Below are positions 1 to 9,752 of a stretch of 64,000 nt of DNA, one piece after another. The stretch comes from Paenibacillus cookii (GTDB taxonomy: Bacteria > Bacillota > Bacilli > Paenibacillales > Paenibacillaceae): assembly GCF_018333375.1 (NCBI RefSeq), contig NZ_BORW01000001.1, positions 496,001-560,000 on the forward strand. Direction: 5' to 3'. A program made the position numbers and the translations under genes. The notes under the pieces are model-generated. The model ran no database searches, was not told where the DNA came from, and worked only from the letters and a program-made list of their open reading frames with translations. Position 1 is the stretch's first letter. Every line of letters starts with the position of its first letter.

Positions 1-1264
1 ATTGCATCGGAGTTCTTGCGTTATCCCGGGATTTTGCATAGATCGCGGCCATCGCTTGCTCCACCGGCATGCCCCCGTCATGAACCGCCTCTTTAAAGAA
101 ATTTAGCGTCTCGATATCCCGGTATTGGTCGATATTATCGAATTTCACGTTCGTCATGCCAATTTCCTCGCCCTGAAAAATGTAAGGCGTGCCCTGAAGG
201 GTGTGAAGGAACGTGGCCAGAAGCTTGGCCGACTCTTTCCGGTATACCGTGTCGTCGCCAAAACGGGACACCATACGAGGTTGGTCGTGGTTGTTCAGAT
301 AAAGGCTGTTCCAGCCTCTGCCGTTCAGTCCGTACTGCCATTTGTTCGTAACGGCTTTCAAGTCGGCCAGCTTCCACTTGGTGAAGTTCCACTTCCCGCC
401 TTCCCCGGCGTCGATATCCATCGTCTCGAAATGAAATACCATGTTTAATTCCTTGTTAGCCGGATCCGTATAGCGCGCAGCCAGCTCCGGCGTCACTCCC
501 GGCATCTCCCCGACGGTCATGACGTCGTATTTGGACAATACCTCTTCGTTCATTTCTTTCAGATATTGCTCCAACCTCGGCCCGCAGAGGAAAAACTCGC
601 CTCCCCAAGCATATTTGTCATCCCCAGCGCTCGGCAGACCTTCCGCTTTTGAAATACAATTGATCACGTCCATGCGGAATCCGTCGATCCCCTTCTCTAA
701 CCAGAAAGTCATCATATCGTATACCGCACGCCGAAGCCTTGGATTTTCCCAATTCAAATCCGGCTGCTTCTTCGAAAACAGATGCAGGTAGTATTCATCC
801 GTCACCTCGTCATATTGCCATGCTGAGCCGCCGAAGAAAGATACCCAATTGTTCGGTTCGGAACCGTCCCCTTTCCCGGGTTTCCAAATATAAAAATCAC
901 GGTAAGGATTATCTTTGGATTTTTTGGATTCCTGAAACCAGGAATGCTCGTCAGAGGAATGATTGACTACGAGGTCCATAATCAACCGAATACCGCGTTC
1001 ATGAAGGCCGTGGAGCAGCTCCTCCCAATCGTCCATTGTGCCGAATTCATCCATAATATCCTGATAATCGCTGATGTCGTATCCATTATCGTCGTTCGGA
1101 GATTTATAGACCGGACTCAACCACACGATGCCTACTCCGAGCTCCTTCAAATAATCTAATTTGCTGATGATCCCCCGCAAATCTCCGATCCCGTCTCCGT
1201 TGCTGTCCATGAAGCTACGGGGATAAATCTGATAAACGACTTCTTCTTGCCAAAAAGCGCCCAT
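1..1264 (-). CDS. malL: GH13 alpha-glucosidase, probably oligo-1,6-glucosidase (3' end outside window)
   Basis: Cytoplasmic glycoside hydrolase that releases glucose from the non-reducing end of short oligosaccharides. About 421 of a usual ~560 residues are in the window; the C-terminal part lies beyond base 1. The start is ATG at 1264, with GGGAGG upstream. The GH13 signature regions are in order: DLVVNH near residue 97, GFRMDV with nucleophile Asp199, VGEMPG with acid/base Glu253, and NNHDQP with Asp327. The residue after the nucleophile is Val200; in this subfamily Val here goes with alpha-1,6 (isomaltose) cleavage and Thr with maltase activity, so the oligo-1,6-glucosidase call is inferred from that residue. 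A terminator at 1366-1398 separates it from the upstream ThuA/Gfo pair, so it is probably transcribed on its own. Confidence 0.93.
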   Translation of the reverse strand, partial: MGAFWQEEVVYQIYPRSFMDSNGDGIGDLRGIISKLDYLKELGVGIVWLSPVYKSPNDDNGYDISDYQDIMDEFGTMDDWEELLHGLHERGIRLIMDLVVNHSSDEHSWFQESKKSKDNPYRDFYIWKPGKGDGSEPNNWVSFFGGSAWQYDEVTDEYYLHLFSKKQPDLNWENPRLRRAVYDMMTFWLEKGIDGFRMDVINCISKAEGLPSAGDDKYAWGGEFFLCGPRLEQYLKEMNEEVLSKYDVMTVGEMPGVTPELAARYTDPANKELNMVFHFETMDIDAGEGGKWNFTKWKLADLKAVTNKWQYGLNGRGWNSLYLNNHDQPRMVSRFGDDTVYRKESAKLLATFLHTLQGTPYIFQGEEIGMTNVKFDNIDQYRDIETLNFFKEAVHDGGMPVEQAMAAIYAKSRDNARTPMQ

Positions 1265-1365
1265 TTTCACCTAAATTCCTCCCAATACCGCATATAAATA
1301 AACGTTTCAAATTCATCTTAAAAAATCTCTCTTTCATGTACAACATTCTATAATCTCCAAAACAT

Positions 1366-1398
1366 CAAAAAGGAGAGCGTTGACATATTCGCCCTCCT
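1366..1398 (-). terminator. Intrinsic terminator after the ThuA-like gene
   Basis: Arms 1371-1379 and 1390-1398 form a 9-bp stem (one G-U pair) followed on the minus strand by a T-run at 1370-1366. Confidence 0.75.
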
Positions 1399-1416
1399 GT
1401 GATAACTGCCTTTAAA

Positions 1417-2145
1417 TTAACGAACTGTCTCCAGAGGCGCCACGCGCCCGTAAGAGAATTTGGCAAGTTCACTCTTCGCCGCCCAGCGCACGCTGTTGGC
1501 AATCACCTGAAGCACCTCGGGGTGGTGGTATACGGGGAATGTTTCATGTCCCGGCCTGAAGTAGAAAATATGACCCTGCCCTCTTTTGTAACAACAACCG
1601 CTGCGGAACACTTCACCGCCTTCGAACCACGAAATAAAGATCAATTCGTCCGGGGCCGGGATCTCAAAACGTTCCCCGTACATTTCTTCCTTCGGAATTT
1701 CGATATACTCGCCAAGGCCCTTCGCGATTGGATGGCCGGGCTCGATAATCCAGATTCTTTCCTTTTCTCCGTCATCCCGCCATTTCAGCGCTCCCGTGTT
1801 CGTGCCCATAAGAGCTTGGAATATTTTTGAACCGTGTCCCGAGTGAAGGACGATCAGACCCATTCCGCACAGCACTCGTTGGCGCACTTTTTCTACGATC
1901 TCATCGCTCACCTCGTCGTGAGCCAAATGCCCCCACCAAATCAGCACGTCGGTTCTATCCAACACCTCATCGGTCAGTCCGTGTTCCGGCTCATCGAGCA
2001 CGGCGGTTCCTGCCTCCAATCCGTCCTGGCCGTTCAGATAGTTCGCAATGGCCCTATGAATGCCCTCCGGATAAATCGCTTTCACTTGTTCACTTTGTTT
2101 TTCATGTCGGTATTCGTTCCATACGGTTACATTGATGTTAGACAT
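1417..2145 (-). CDS. ThuA-like (trehalose utilization) domain protein
   Basis: About 242 residues with the ThuA fold, related to class I glutamine amidotransferase-like domains. Motifs seen include the early NVTVWNEY strand, a DVLIWWGH segment and GLIVLHSGH. The biochemical role of the family is poorly defined; members commonly sit beside sugar dehydrogenases, as here. The start was set at ATG 2145 because AGGAGGTG lies 7 nt upstream; an earlier in-frame start would lie deep in the preceding gene. It overlaps the end of the Gfo/Idh gene by 8 bp, so the two are probably translationally coupled and work on the same sugar or polyol. Confidence 0.88.
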   Translation of the reverse strand: MSNINVTVWNEYRHEKQSEQVKAIYPEGIHRAIANYLNGQDGLEAGTAVLDEPEHGLTDEVLDRTDVLIWWGHLAHDEVSDEIVEKVRQRVLCGMGLIVLHSGHGSKIFQALMGTNTGALKWRDDGEKERIWIIEPGHPIAKGLGEYIEIPKEEMYGERFEIPAPDELIFISWFEGGEVFRSGCCYKRGQGHIFYFRPGHETFPVYHHPEVLQVIANSVRWAAKSELAKFSYGRVAPLETVR

Positions 2146-3205
2146 GATGAAACACCTCCTGTTTGATATGAATCCATCGTTGTTCCGTAAATGATTCGAT
2201 AATAGAGTCAAGGGTAAGCTGATTCATATAACCGTCTTCCATATCGGCGTCACACCCATCCCCTTTTCCTTGGACAAGGTTGATAAAAGACTGCATCTGA
2301 TCAGTTCGGAAGGATTCAGGAATTTCCGCTTTCCGGAATCCGCGGTCTCCCTCTTCGGAAAAATGGACGTAAAGAGTGTCTTCCTCTTCGAGATTGTACA
2401 CAAGTGCTCCGCGGGTACCGTAAATCTCCAGCTGTTGGTAGTTCCCCCGCCCGTAAGCGAATCTTGAAATGGACATGGCTCCCGAAGCACCTCCCTTAAG
2501 GCGCATCAGCACATGACAGAAGTCGTCGACGTCGACCTCCCCCTTACCGTCTCCGGAAATGAGGCCGCGTTCCTTGATAATCGTATCCGCATCGGCAATC
2601 ACCCGTTCTGCATCGCCGATGAGAAAACGCTGAAGATCGAGAATATGCGAGCCCAAGTCTCCCAGCGCCCCCGATCCCGACAGCTCTTTGCGGAATCTCC
2701 AGACCAGCGGAATGCTTTCGTCCAGTCCCCAGCTTTGCAGGTATTGGCTGTACACGTGTTTAATATCGCCTAATTTGCCCTGGTCAATCATCCATTTTGC
2801 ATATCTCACCGCCGCTTTGTAACGGTAACTGAAGCAAACCATATGCGGCAGGTAATCGTTCGCCAGCATATCCCTCAGCATACGCGCCTCCCGCGTATCC
2901 AGCGACACCGGCTTTTCAAGGGCAAAAGGCTTACGCCGCTTTATCGCCTCACAGGCGATCGCATAATGATTGTGATTTGGCGTACCGATCGTCACTGCGT
3001 CGAGTTCGGGATTCTCCAGCAATTCCGTAACACTCAGATATCTTCGCGTTTCCGGGATGCCGAGTTCTTCGCCCCTTCTTGCCAGCGCTTCTTCATTGCA
3101 ATCGCAAATCGACCATACGTCGGCATCCTCGCTGGACAATATGCCCCCAATATGCATGTCCGCGATACCGCCCAAGCCGATCACACCGATTTTCAGCTTT
3201 TCCAT
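2138..3205 (-). CDS. Gfo/Idh/MocA family NAD(P)-dependent oxidoreductase
   Basis: 355 residues. The N-terminal Rossmann fold has the dinucleotide motif GVIGLGGIA (residues 7-15), and the family EKP motif with its conserved lysine is at residues 97-99. The C-terminal alpha/beta domain would bind the substrate. Such enzymes oxidise or reduce sugars, inositols or related compounds; the substrate cannot be read from sequence. It is the first gene of a two-gene operon with the ThuA-like protein and is divergent from the AraC-type gene at 3340, which is the likely regulator. Confidence 0.92.
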   Translation of the reverse strand: MEKLKIGVIGLGGIADMHIGGILSSEDADVWSICDCNEEALARRGEELGIPETRRYLSVTELLENPELDAVTIGTPNHNHYAIACEAIKRRKPFALEKPVSLDTREARMLRDMLANDYLPHMVCFSYRYKAAVRYAKWMIDQGKLGDIKHVYSQYLQSWGLDESIPLVWRFRKELSGSGALGDLGSHILDLQRFLIGDAERVIADADTIIKERGLISGDGKGEVDVDDFCHVLMRLKGGASGAMSISRFAYGRGNYQQLEIYGTRGALVYNLEEEDTLYVHFSEEGDRGFRKAEIPESFRTDQMQSFINLVQGKGDGCDADMEDGYMNQLTLDSIIESFTEQRWIHIKQEVFHHV

Positions 3206-3339
3206 TTCATCGCCCCATCCCTGTTAACATCGTTTTAATCACAACCCCAGTATAGAGTGTGATAGAATGGACGGAAATGGCGGAAAGATACCCTTTTTGT
3301 ACAAAAGCGACTTTTATAAATTGATCTGGGAGGATAATC

Positions 3340-4239
3340 ATGCTTGCTATTAATGTGGAAGTAATGCCGAAGATCAAATTGATGGGGTTCGTTTCCTATA
3401 AACAGCCTTGGATTCACTTTAAGAGAACGACGCACGAATGGGTTCTCTATTTCATCAAATGCGGTGAGCTTCATCTCCGGGAAAACGGTGTCGACTATAT
3501 CCTGAAGAAGGGGGATCTCCTTGTCCTGGAGCCAAATTTGGAGCACGAAGGCATAGATAAGCACGTTTGCGACTATTACTATGTTCATTTTGAGCATTCG
3601 GACATGAAAGCGGTGGAGGTGAAAGATATCCTTCCCTTAGCCAGACACGTCATTCTGGAAGAAGAAGCCTATCAGGCCGGCCAGGACAATTCTATTTGTC
3701 ATTTCCCAAAAAACTATTCTTTGTCGAAAAAAGACCTGTCTTTTTCCTTTCTTGCGATGAATGAAATACTGGGGCTGTACAGGCGCAAATATTTCAACCG
3801 CGGATTGACCGCTCTAAAATTTACCGAATGGCTGATCAAGGTCTCCAGGAAATACTTTATCGATACGCTTCAAACGCATGAGGGAGGCAATACCAAATCG
3901 TTCATTAAAGTCCACGCCTTGCTTGACTACATCCATGAGCACTATACCGAAAAAATAACCAGCACGGACATCGAGCAAGAATTTGAATGCAATTATGATT
4001 ACATCAACCGGGTATTCACCAAATGGACTGGCCGGAGCATTATGCGTTATGTAAACCGGATTCGAATCGATCATGCGAAGGAATTAATCGAAGCGACCCA
4101 TTTAAGCTTTAATGAAATTGGCTATTTGTCCGGGCTGGACGATCCGTATTACTTTAGCAAGGTATTTAAGAAGTATGAGGGACTTTCGCCCAGTCAATAT
4201 TATAAAAAAGTTCGGGAACGAGGAGAATCCGGGCAATAG
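3340..4239 (+). CDS. AraC family transcriptional regulator
   Basis: 299 residues. The N-terminal half is a cupin-like sensor domain (GDLLVLEPNLEHEG region near residues 57-70). The C-terminal ~100 residues carry the two AraC helix-turn-helix units; the second contains FNEIGYLSGLDDPYYFSKVF and ends in the typical GLSPSQYYKK. GGGAGG precedes the ATG at 3340. Placed divergently from the Gfo/Idh-ThuA operon with about 134 bp between, it probably controls that operon in response to a sugar; this is inferred from gene order. Its codons are more AT-rich than those of genes further right. Confidence 0.93.
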   Translation: MLAINVEVMPKIKLMGFVSYKQPWIHFKRTTHEWVLYFIKCGELHLRENGVDYILKKGDLLVLEPNLEHEGIDKHVCDYYYVHFEHSDMKAVEVKDILPLARHVILEEEAYQAGQDNSICHFPKNYSLSKKDLSFSFLAMNEILGLYRRKYFNRGLTALKFTEWLIKVSRKYFIDTLQTHEGGNTKSFIKVHALLDYIHEHYTEKITSTDIEQEFECNYDYINRVFTKWTGRSIMRYVNRIRIDHAKELIEATHLSFNEIGYLSGLDDPYYFSKVFKKYEGLSPSQYYKKVRERGESGQ

Positions 4240-4337
4240 CTCAGACTCATTTCCCGACTTTTTTGATCAATGTTGATTCACTCCCTTGGTTTCGTCTTTG
4301 TCTTACAAAGCAATATTTTAATTTTGGAGAATAATGC

Positions 4338-4363
4338 AAAAAAAGACTTCGCAAGTCGAAGTC
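4338..4363 (-). terminator. Intrinsic terminator of the ABC exporter gene
   Basis: Arms 4345-4351 and 4357-4363 (7 bp) followed on the minus strand by seven T at 4344-4338. Confidence 0.85.
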
Positions 4364-4392
4364 AACGTATCGGAAGCCAGCTTAGATCACAC

Positions 4393-6135
4393 TTATATCC
4401 TCTGTTTTTCATGCATCGAGTAAAAAATGCCTTTTTGGGACAACAATTCATCCGGGCTGCCTTTCTCCGCAATCTTGCCGTGATCGACCACGATGATGTA
4501 GTCGGCATTTTTAACCGTCGACAGTCGATGCGCAATCACCAAAATGGTTTGACGGCCTTTCAATTTTAACAACGTATCATTTAAATGACTTTCCGTGATG
4601 GCATCTAAAGCCGAAGTATATTCATCCAACATGAGAATTTTGGGATCATGCATGAAAGTTCTGGCCAATAAAATCCTTTGAATTTCCCCGCCCGATAAAT
4701 TTTCTCCGTTGCTCTCCACCTTTGTATCATATTTGTTCGGCATAATCTCGACAAAATCTTTCACATGCGCAAGTTCAACCACATGATCAAACCTTTGGAG
4801 TAATGCTTCATTCAGCTCTTCCTTTTGGATGGGATAAATAATATTCTCAAGAATGCTGTGGTTCCAAAGGATCGGTTTTTGCGGGTTATAGCCCACATAC
4901 TTTCTGAACTGATGGATGTTGAATTCGGAAATGCGGATTCCGTCAAGCAATATTTCTCCAGACTCCGGTTCAATATGCCGGTGAACTAATTCGAACAAGG
5001 TGGATTTTCCCGAGCCGCTTAAACCTACAATGCCGACAAAACTCCCTGGTGCTACATCGAGGTCAAAATTTGAAATTCCGGGGGAGTTTTCACCTGCATG
5101 GCTGTATGAGACATTTTTCAATTCCAGCCTGGGGATTCTATTGAAATCAGGGGTGAGACTACCATATGGCAACTTATCCAATTGAAAAATTTCATTTATA
5201 TTCCCCATAATGACCTTCATTCTGGTCAAATCGATATTGACTGTAAACAACGACTTAAAAATACTGTAGAGTCTCGGGAGCAATATAATAAACGCAAGTA
5301 ACGTGCCCGGCGAGATTTTTCCAGATACTATTAAATAGAGGCTGTAGCCGTAGATGATGCCCGTAATTAAGGAGATCACCGTATCCGCGATCAAGTTGAC
5401 GACCATATGATGAAAAACATAGGATTTTTTGGATACGTTCCAGGCTTGATCATTCCAATCATTCCATCTCTTTTTTTCCACCTCTTGTCCATTGAATATT
5501 TGAACCGATTTAAGATTGGAAAAGAAATCATTTAAATAACTCATGCCCTTTTCCAGGATCGAATAATAATTTTCGTCGAGAGTTTCGGTTTTTTTTCTAA
5601 ATCGTTTGAAAATGTACATAAAGACCGGAAACGAAACGATTGCAACCGACGTAAGCTCGATGCTCATTGAAAACATGATCCACAAAGTGGCAAACAATAA
5701 AATGAGATTAGAGACGACCGACATCACGGTCTCTACAACGAATACCTCGCATAACATCCCGACTTGGGAAGTTAGCCGGTTCATCATTTCTCCTCGTCCA
5801 ACCTGATCCATATGTTTAGGTCTAATTTGAAGTACATGCGAAAATAATCGCATTCTTAAGTTTTTTGAAAGTTTATTTCCCAGCTCATTATTGTAATATG
5901 CGGTAAAACTATTGAGCGCGGCAAATAGAACCGGAATGAGCACGATGAGCAAAATATAAAAAATGGCGGTATTGATTTCCTTTCTGGGCAAAAGCTCATC
6001 GAACAACTCTTTGAAAATGACGGGTTGCAGGATGGAAACGAGTGAAGCGGATATATTGAAAAATAAAATGAGAAACAGAACTTTTTTGCTTTTCTTTAAA
6101 ACCTCGATAATGGCACTCCTGGCTTGATTCGCCAT
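4393..6135 (-). CDS. ABC transporter, fused permease and ATP-binding protein (exporter type)
   Basis: 580 residues in the half-transporter arrangement of MsbA/LmrA-like exporters. The N-terminal ~320 residues hold about six membrane segments. The C-terminal ATPase has Walker A GLSGSGKS near 375, signature LSGGEIQR, Walker B ILMLDE and the switch histidine in VIAHRLS. The start was set at ATG 6135 (GAGAGGTG upstream) rather than 22 codons earlier, where no ribosome binding site is visible. It stands alone and would act as a homodimer, or with a partner outside the window. The cargo is unknown. Base composition is clearly more AT-rich than the downstream region. Confidence 0.9.
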   Translation of the reverse strand: MANQARSAIIEVLKKSKKVLFLILFFNISASLVSILQPVIFKELFDELLPRKEINTAIFYILLIVLIPVLFAALNSFTAYYNNELGNKLSKNLRMRLFSHVLQIRPKHMDQVGRGEMMNRLTSQVGMLCEVFVVETVMSVVSNLILLFATLWIMFSMSIELTSVAIVSFPVFMYIFKRFRKKTETLDENYYSILEKGMSYLNDFFSNLKSVQIFNGQEVEKKRWNDWNDQAWNVSKKSYVFHHMVVNLIADTVISLITGIIYGYSLYLIVSGKISPGTLLAFIILLPRLYSIFKSLFTVNIDLTRMKVIMGNINEIFQLDKLPYGSLTPDFNRIPRLELKNVSYSHAGENSPGISNFDLDVAPGSFVGIVGLSGSGKSTLFELVHRHIEPESGEILLDGIRISEFNIHQFRKYVGYNPQKPILWNHSILENIIYPIQKEELNEALLQRFDHVVELAHVKDFVEIMPNKYDTKVESNGENLSGGEIQRILLARTFMHDPKILMLDEYTSALDAITESHLNDTLLKLKGRQTILVIAHRLSTVKNADYIIVVDHGKIAEKGSPDELLSQKGIFYSMHEKQRI

Positions 6136-6321
6136 TCTTACACACCTCTCGCCATCTTTATTCCCGGCTAAAGCGCATTTTGGCCTCAGCACACTTAGCA
6201 CAATAGATCAATTCAAGATAATCTTATCGGGTGCCGCAGATGATTTATACCTGTCAAAATATATGTATTTCACCCTAAATATGATCGAAGTCCAGCTAGG
6301 ATTGCCCCTGTATCCGAACGC

Positions 6322-6354
6322 AAAAAAAGCCGGGCTGCTCGCCGAGCTCCCGGC
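6322..6354 (-). terminator. Intrinsic terminator of sigK
   Basis: GC-rich arms 6329-6334 and 6349-6354, with additional inner pairing, followed on the minus strand by seven T at 6328-6322. It lies immediately after the sigK stop. Confidence 0.88.
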
Positions 6355-6360
6355 CACTTC

Positions 6361-7062
6361 TTATTGTTTCTGCTTGTAAAACTCGTGGTACAGCTTCATG
6401 AGCGCCCTTTTTTCGATCCGCGACACGTAGCTGCGGCTGATGCCAAGCTCCTTGGCGATCTCCCGCTGGGTCCGCTCCTCGCCTCCGAACTCCAGCCCGA
6501 AGCGCCCCTTGATGACTTCCTGCTCGCGTTCGTCCAGGATGTCGAGGTTGCGGTAAATTTTGCTTTTTTCGATTTTCAGCTGCACCGTATCGGCGACGTC
6601 GTCGGCTTCGCTGCCGAGGATATCGATAAGCGTGATTTCATTTCCCTCTTTGTCGGTTCCGATCGGATCGTGGAGGGAAACGTCTTTTCGTGTCTTTTTA
6701 AGGGATCTTAAATGCATAAGTATTTCGTTTTCGATGCAGCGCGCGGCAAACGTGGCGAGTTTCGTGCCTTTTCCCGTCTGAAAGCTTTCGATCGCTTTGA
6801 TCAGCCCGATCGTGCCGATCGAGATCAAATCTTCCAAGTCCTCGCCGGTGTTGTCGAATTTTTTGACGATATGAGCCACCAGCCGCAAGTTATGTTCGAT
6901 CAGCATGTTGCGGGCATGAGCATCCCCTTCGGACATCAATTGAAGGTATTTGCTCTCCTCTTTTTCCGTCAGGGGCTGAGGAAAAGCGTTATTTTTGACA
7001 TACGATACCAGCAGCGTCAGTTCTTTGATAAACAGGGCAATAAAGCTGAATAATCCGGGCAC
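6361..7062 (-). CDS. sigK: Pro-sigma-K, late mother-cell sporulation sigma factor
   Basis: 233 residues and near-identical in layout to Bacillus pro-sigma-K. It has a hydrophobic pro-peptide ending in [10 protein letters not shown] context, region 2 with [12 protein letters not shown] and [12 protein letters not shown], and region 4 with [20 protein letters not shown]. The pro-sequence is removed by SpoIVFB in the family; here about 20 residues precede YVKNNAF. The start is taken as GTG at 7062, because AGGAGG lies 8 nt upstream and this reproduces the Bacillus pro-peptide length; the GTG at 7071 overlaps the ribosome binding site. Unlike B. subtilis, the gene is not split by a skin-type element. 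It directs late spore coat and cortex gene expression. Confidence 0.96.
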   Translation of the reverse strand: MPGLFSFIALFIKELTLLVSYVKNNAFPQPLTEKEESKYLQLMSEGDAHARNMLIEHNLRLVAHIVKKFDNTGEDLEDLISIGTIGLIKAIESFQTGKGTKLATFAARCIENEILMHLRSLKKTRKDVSLHDPIGTDKEGNEITLIDILGSEADDVADTVQLKIEKSKIYRNLDILDEREQEVIKGRFGLEFGGEERTQREIAKELGISRSYVSRIEKRALMKLYHEFYKQKQ

Positions 7063-7251
7063 AGATGACACCTCCTGCTGAATGGCTTAGGACACCGCGA
7101 CTTCGTCAAAATACCACGGCGGCTCACAAGTGCGGTCTGTTCATTCTATGTGGGCGATGACCCATCTGTGCCTGTACGGCGCGAAAAAACGGGTTCCGCA
7201 TGCGGAGCTTCCTTTTGCACGCCATCGTCAACATAAGCAGCGATAAAAAAG

Positions 7252-7282
7252 AAAAAAAGCCGAACGGTGTCACCCGGACGGC
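7252..7282 (-). terminator. Probable terminator of the LysE-type gene
   Basis: An imperfect hairpin at 7259-7282 (outer 4 bp and inner 3 bp separated by mismatches), followed on the minus strand by seven T at 7258-7252. Confidence 0.55.
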
Positions 7283-7296
7283 TGCAAAACGATGGC

Positions 7297-7923
7297 TTAT
7301 TTGTTCTGGAAAGCTACTTTCAATCCCAGCGCGATGTAAATCGTCCCAACGATTTTTCCGCTCCAGCGGCCCAACCAGGAGATTCGCTTGGCCGCCCTCC
7401 CGATCGCCTGTATGCCCGCGGCAAGGGTCGACGTATAAATCACGCTTAACATGACGAAGACGAGGCCGAGGATCAAAAATTGGATCAGGGTCGAACCTTG
7501 CTCCGGATGGACGAATTGCGGCAAAAACGATAAAAAGAACAGGGATGTTTTCGGATTCAACACTTCGATGACGACGGCTTGGCCGAAAATCTTGGCGGAA
7601 GTCTGCGGCGCGACCTGCGGGAGCTGCGGGTCCGACGGTTTTTCCATGATGGCGCGAACGCCCAAATAGAGCAGGTAGGCGGCTCCGGCGAATTTGACGG
7701 CGTTAAACGCGATCGAAGATGTCATTAAAATGGCCGAAAGCCCGATGCTCGCAAACAACGTATGAACCAAATCGCCCGCCGCAATGCCCAGGCCGGCGAT
7801 CATGCCGGCTTTGCGGCCGCCCTGGACCGCACGGGAACCGACAAGGAGAACCGCCGGGCCCGGGATAACAAAAAGACCGATGACGATCACTGCAAAAGCG
7901 CCCAACGTAGCCAACGAAACCAT
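7297..7923 (-). CDS. LysE/RhtB family amino acid exporter
   Basis: 208 residues, about six hydrophobic segments, with the family motif GPAVLLVGSRAVQGGRKAG (residues 22-40) and a PKTSLFFLSFLPQF segment near 123. Members export lysine, threonine, homoserine or similar compounds from the cytoplasm; the substrate here is not predictable. AGGAGG precedes the ATG. Monocistronic by appearance. Confidence 0.9.
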   Translation of the reverse strand: MVSLATLGAFAVIVIGLFVIPGPAVLLVGSRAVQGGRKAGMIAGLGIAAGDLVHTLFASIGLSAILMTSSIAFNAVKFAGAAYLLYLGVRAIMEKPSDPQLPQVAPQTSAKIFGQAVVIEVLNPKTSLFFLSFLPQFVHPEQGSTLIQFLILGLVFVMLSVIYTSTLAAGIQAIGRAAKRISWLGRWSGKIVGTIYIALGLKVAFQNK

Positions 7924-8055
7924 GAATCTTCCTCCTGTTTGCTTTATCGCTTTAAATCAAAGCCTATTCTATCATGAATGCAGCGCTTTGGGCAGGACCT
8001 TTTTTGCGATCTCCAGCCGTACGCTACCGGCCGTTTTACGGCAAGGCCGCTTATA

Positions 8056-8823
8056 TCAGCCGATCCGCTCCCGGGCTTCTTCGGCCAGCCGGAGCAGCTG
8101 CTCCCGTACGCGGACGACATCGCCGACGATAAGCAGCGCCGGATTTCGGGCCTGCATCCGTTGGCAGATGTTAAACATGGTGCCGACCGTCCCCGTAAAA
8201 ATGCGTTCCGCCGCGCACGTGCCTTGTTCGATGACCGCCGCCGGGGCGAATTCGGGCTTGCCGTGCACGATGAGCTCCCGGCAAATTTCCTCCATCCTGC
8301 CGACGCCCATGTATACGACAAGCGTATCGACGCCCCGCGCCAGCAAATCCCAGCGAACCCCGCTCGCCTCGCCCGAAACGCCGGTACCGCTGACGAAAGC
8401 AACCGAGGAGCTGAGGCCCCTATGGGTCAATGGAATGCCTGCCGAAGCCGCGGCCCCGAGCGCCGAGGTTAATCCCGGCACGATTTCGCAGGGGACGGCA
8501 AGGGCCGCCATCGCTTGCGCCTCTTCCCCGCCGCGCCCGAACACCAGCGGATCCCCGCCCTTGAGCCGCACGACGCGCAGCCCTTTCCTCGCATACGCTG
8601 CGAGCAGTTCATGGATTTGCTCCTGCGGTACCGCATGCCGGCCCGGGGCCTTGCCGCAATACGTAAGCATGGCCCCTTCTTTGGCATATTTCAGCAGTTC
8701 TTTGTTCGCCAATCGGTCGTATAAAATGACGTCCGCTTCCTGAATCCGCCGCAGCGCTTTCAGCGTGATCAGTTCGGGATCGCCGGGGCCTGCGCCGACA
8801 ATCGATACGCTGCCCGGCTTCAT
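8056..8823 (-). CDS. cobA: Uroporphyrinogen-III C-methyltransferase (siroheme branch)
   Basis: 255 residues. Transfers two methyl groups from S-adenosylmethionine to uroporphyrinogen III, giving precorrin-2, the precursor of siroheme. Visible motifs are VGAGPGDPELITLKA at the N terminus and VRLKGGDPLVFGRGGEE in the middle, both typical of the tetrapyrrole methylase family. The start is ATG 8823, overlapping the nirC stop as ATGA; a longer reading frame upstream is only the shadow of nirC. As last gene of nirB-nirD-nirC-cobA it supplies the siroheme that NirB needs. The oxidase/chelatase step (SirC/SirB) is not encoded in the window. Confidence 0.95.
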   Translation of the reverse strand: MKPGSVSIVGAGPGDPELITLKALRRIQEADVILYDRLANKELLKYAKEGAMLTYCGKAPGRHAVPQEQIHELLAAYARKGLRVVRLKGGDPLVFGRGGEEAQAMAALAVPCEIVPGLTSALGAAASAGIPLTHRGLSSSVAFVSGTGVSGEASGVRWDLLARGVDTLVVYMGVGRMEEICRELIVHGKPEFAPAAVIEQGTCAAERIFTGTVGTMFNICQRMQARNPALLIVGDVVRVREQLLRLAEEARERIG

Positions 8824-9692
8824 AGGCTGCGCTCCGCGGGAACGGCCGTCCCCGGCTTGCCGGCATCCTGCGCGCCGTGCCGCGCTTGACGATGCCCCTT
8901 GTTTCGTCCGAAGCCGCGCTGGGACCCATAAACCATAGCCCCGGTAAACAAGGCGCCCCCCAAGAAATTGCCGATCAGCACCGGGATTTGGTTCCACAGC
9001 CACCAATCGGCCAAACTCACGTTTGCCCCGAGCATCATGCCCGCCGGAATGACGAACATATTGACGACGGCGTGTTCGAAACCTTGCCCGAAGAAGATCA
9101 GAATCGGCAGCCACATCGCCAGCACCTTTCCGATGGTCGAATGAGACGTAAACGCCATGACGGCGCCAAGCGTTACCATCCAGTTGCACAGCGCGGCCTT
9201 GATCACGACAAGCAGGAGCCCTTCAGCGCCGAGCTCCTTGTAAGCAAGCGTCTTGGCTTCGCTGGTTTTGACGATCGTCTGCACGAGGGGGCTTCCCATA
9301 TCCGTCCCCATTTTGGAGGCGGTCAAGGCATACAATCCCGCATAAACCAAACAGCCGATCACGTGCCCGAAAATGACCCATCCGAAGTTTTTCGCCATCG
9401 CGGCGGCGGAGGTTTTCCTTTGCGCCACGGCCAGCGGAAAGAGCGCAAAACTTCCCGTGACGAGCTCCAGCCCCAGCAGCACGATGATCACGAATCCCGC
9501 CGGAAATACAAGCGCGCCCGCCATGCCGACGTTCGTCTGCGCGGTGGCGGTGAATGCCAGCGTCGTGGCGCATGCCAATATCGCTCCCGACAGCATGCCG
9601 CGAATGAGCATTTGCGTCCGGCTTAGCCGCGTTTTTCCGGCACCGGCCTCGATCATGTCGTGAAGCACCTGATCCGGTTTCACGTAATCCAT
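8820..9692 (-). CDS. nirC: Formate/nitrite transporter family protein (NirC-like)
   Basis: About 290 residues with six hydrophobic segments of the FNT channel family; GLELVTGSFALFPLAV and NWMVTLGAVMAF are characteristic pieces. FNT proteins form pentameric channels for formate or nitrite; location between nirD and cobA points to nitrite uptake. Of three in-frame starts (GTG 9701, ATG 9698, ATG 9692) the last has the best spacing, 8 nt from GGAG. The C terminus is basic and extends past the last helix. It is coupled to cobA by a 4-bp overlap. Confidence 0.92.
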   Translation of the reverse strand: MDYVKPDQVLHDMIEAGAGKTRLSRTQMLIRGMLSGAILACATTLAFTATAQTNVGMAGALVFPAGFVIIVLLGLELVTGSFALFPLAVAQRKTSAAAMAKNFGWVIFGHVIGCLVYAGLYALTASKMGTDMGSPLVQTIVKTSEAKTLAYKELGAEGLLLVVIKAALCNWMVTLGAVMAFTSHSTIGKVLAMWLPILIFFGQGFEHAVVNMFVIPAGMMLGANVSLADWWLWNQIPVLIGNFLGGALFTGAMVYGSQRGFGRNKGHRQARHGAQDAGKPGTAVPAERSL

Positions 9693-9752
9693 GGACATCA
9701 CTCCCCGAGAAATAATAAGGGTTACTCGTAAAGGGACGAAGGACGGGGGCCC

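Noticed and set aside
1265..1365. cre site upstream of the GH13 gene
   Set aside because: The AACGTTT core has too many mismatches to the CcpA consensus.
8824..9189. N-terminal extension of cobA
   Set aside because: Covers nirC in another phase; the methylase motif begins right at ATG 8823.
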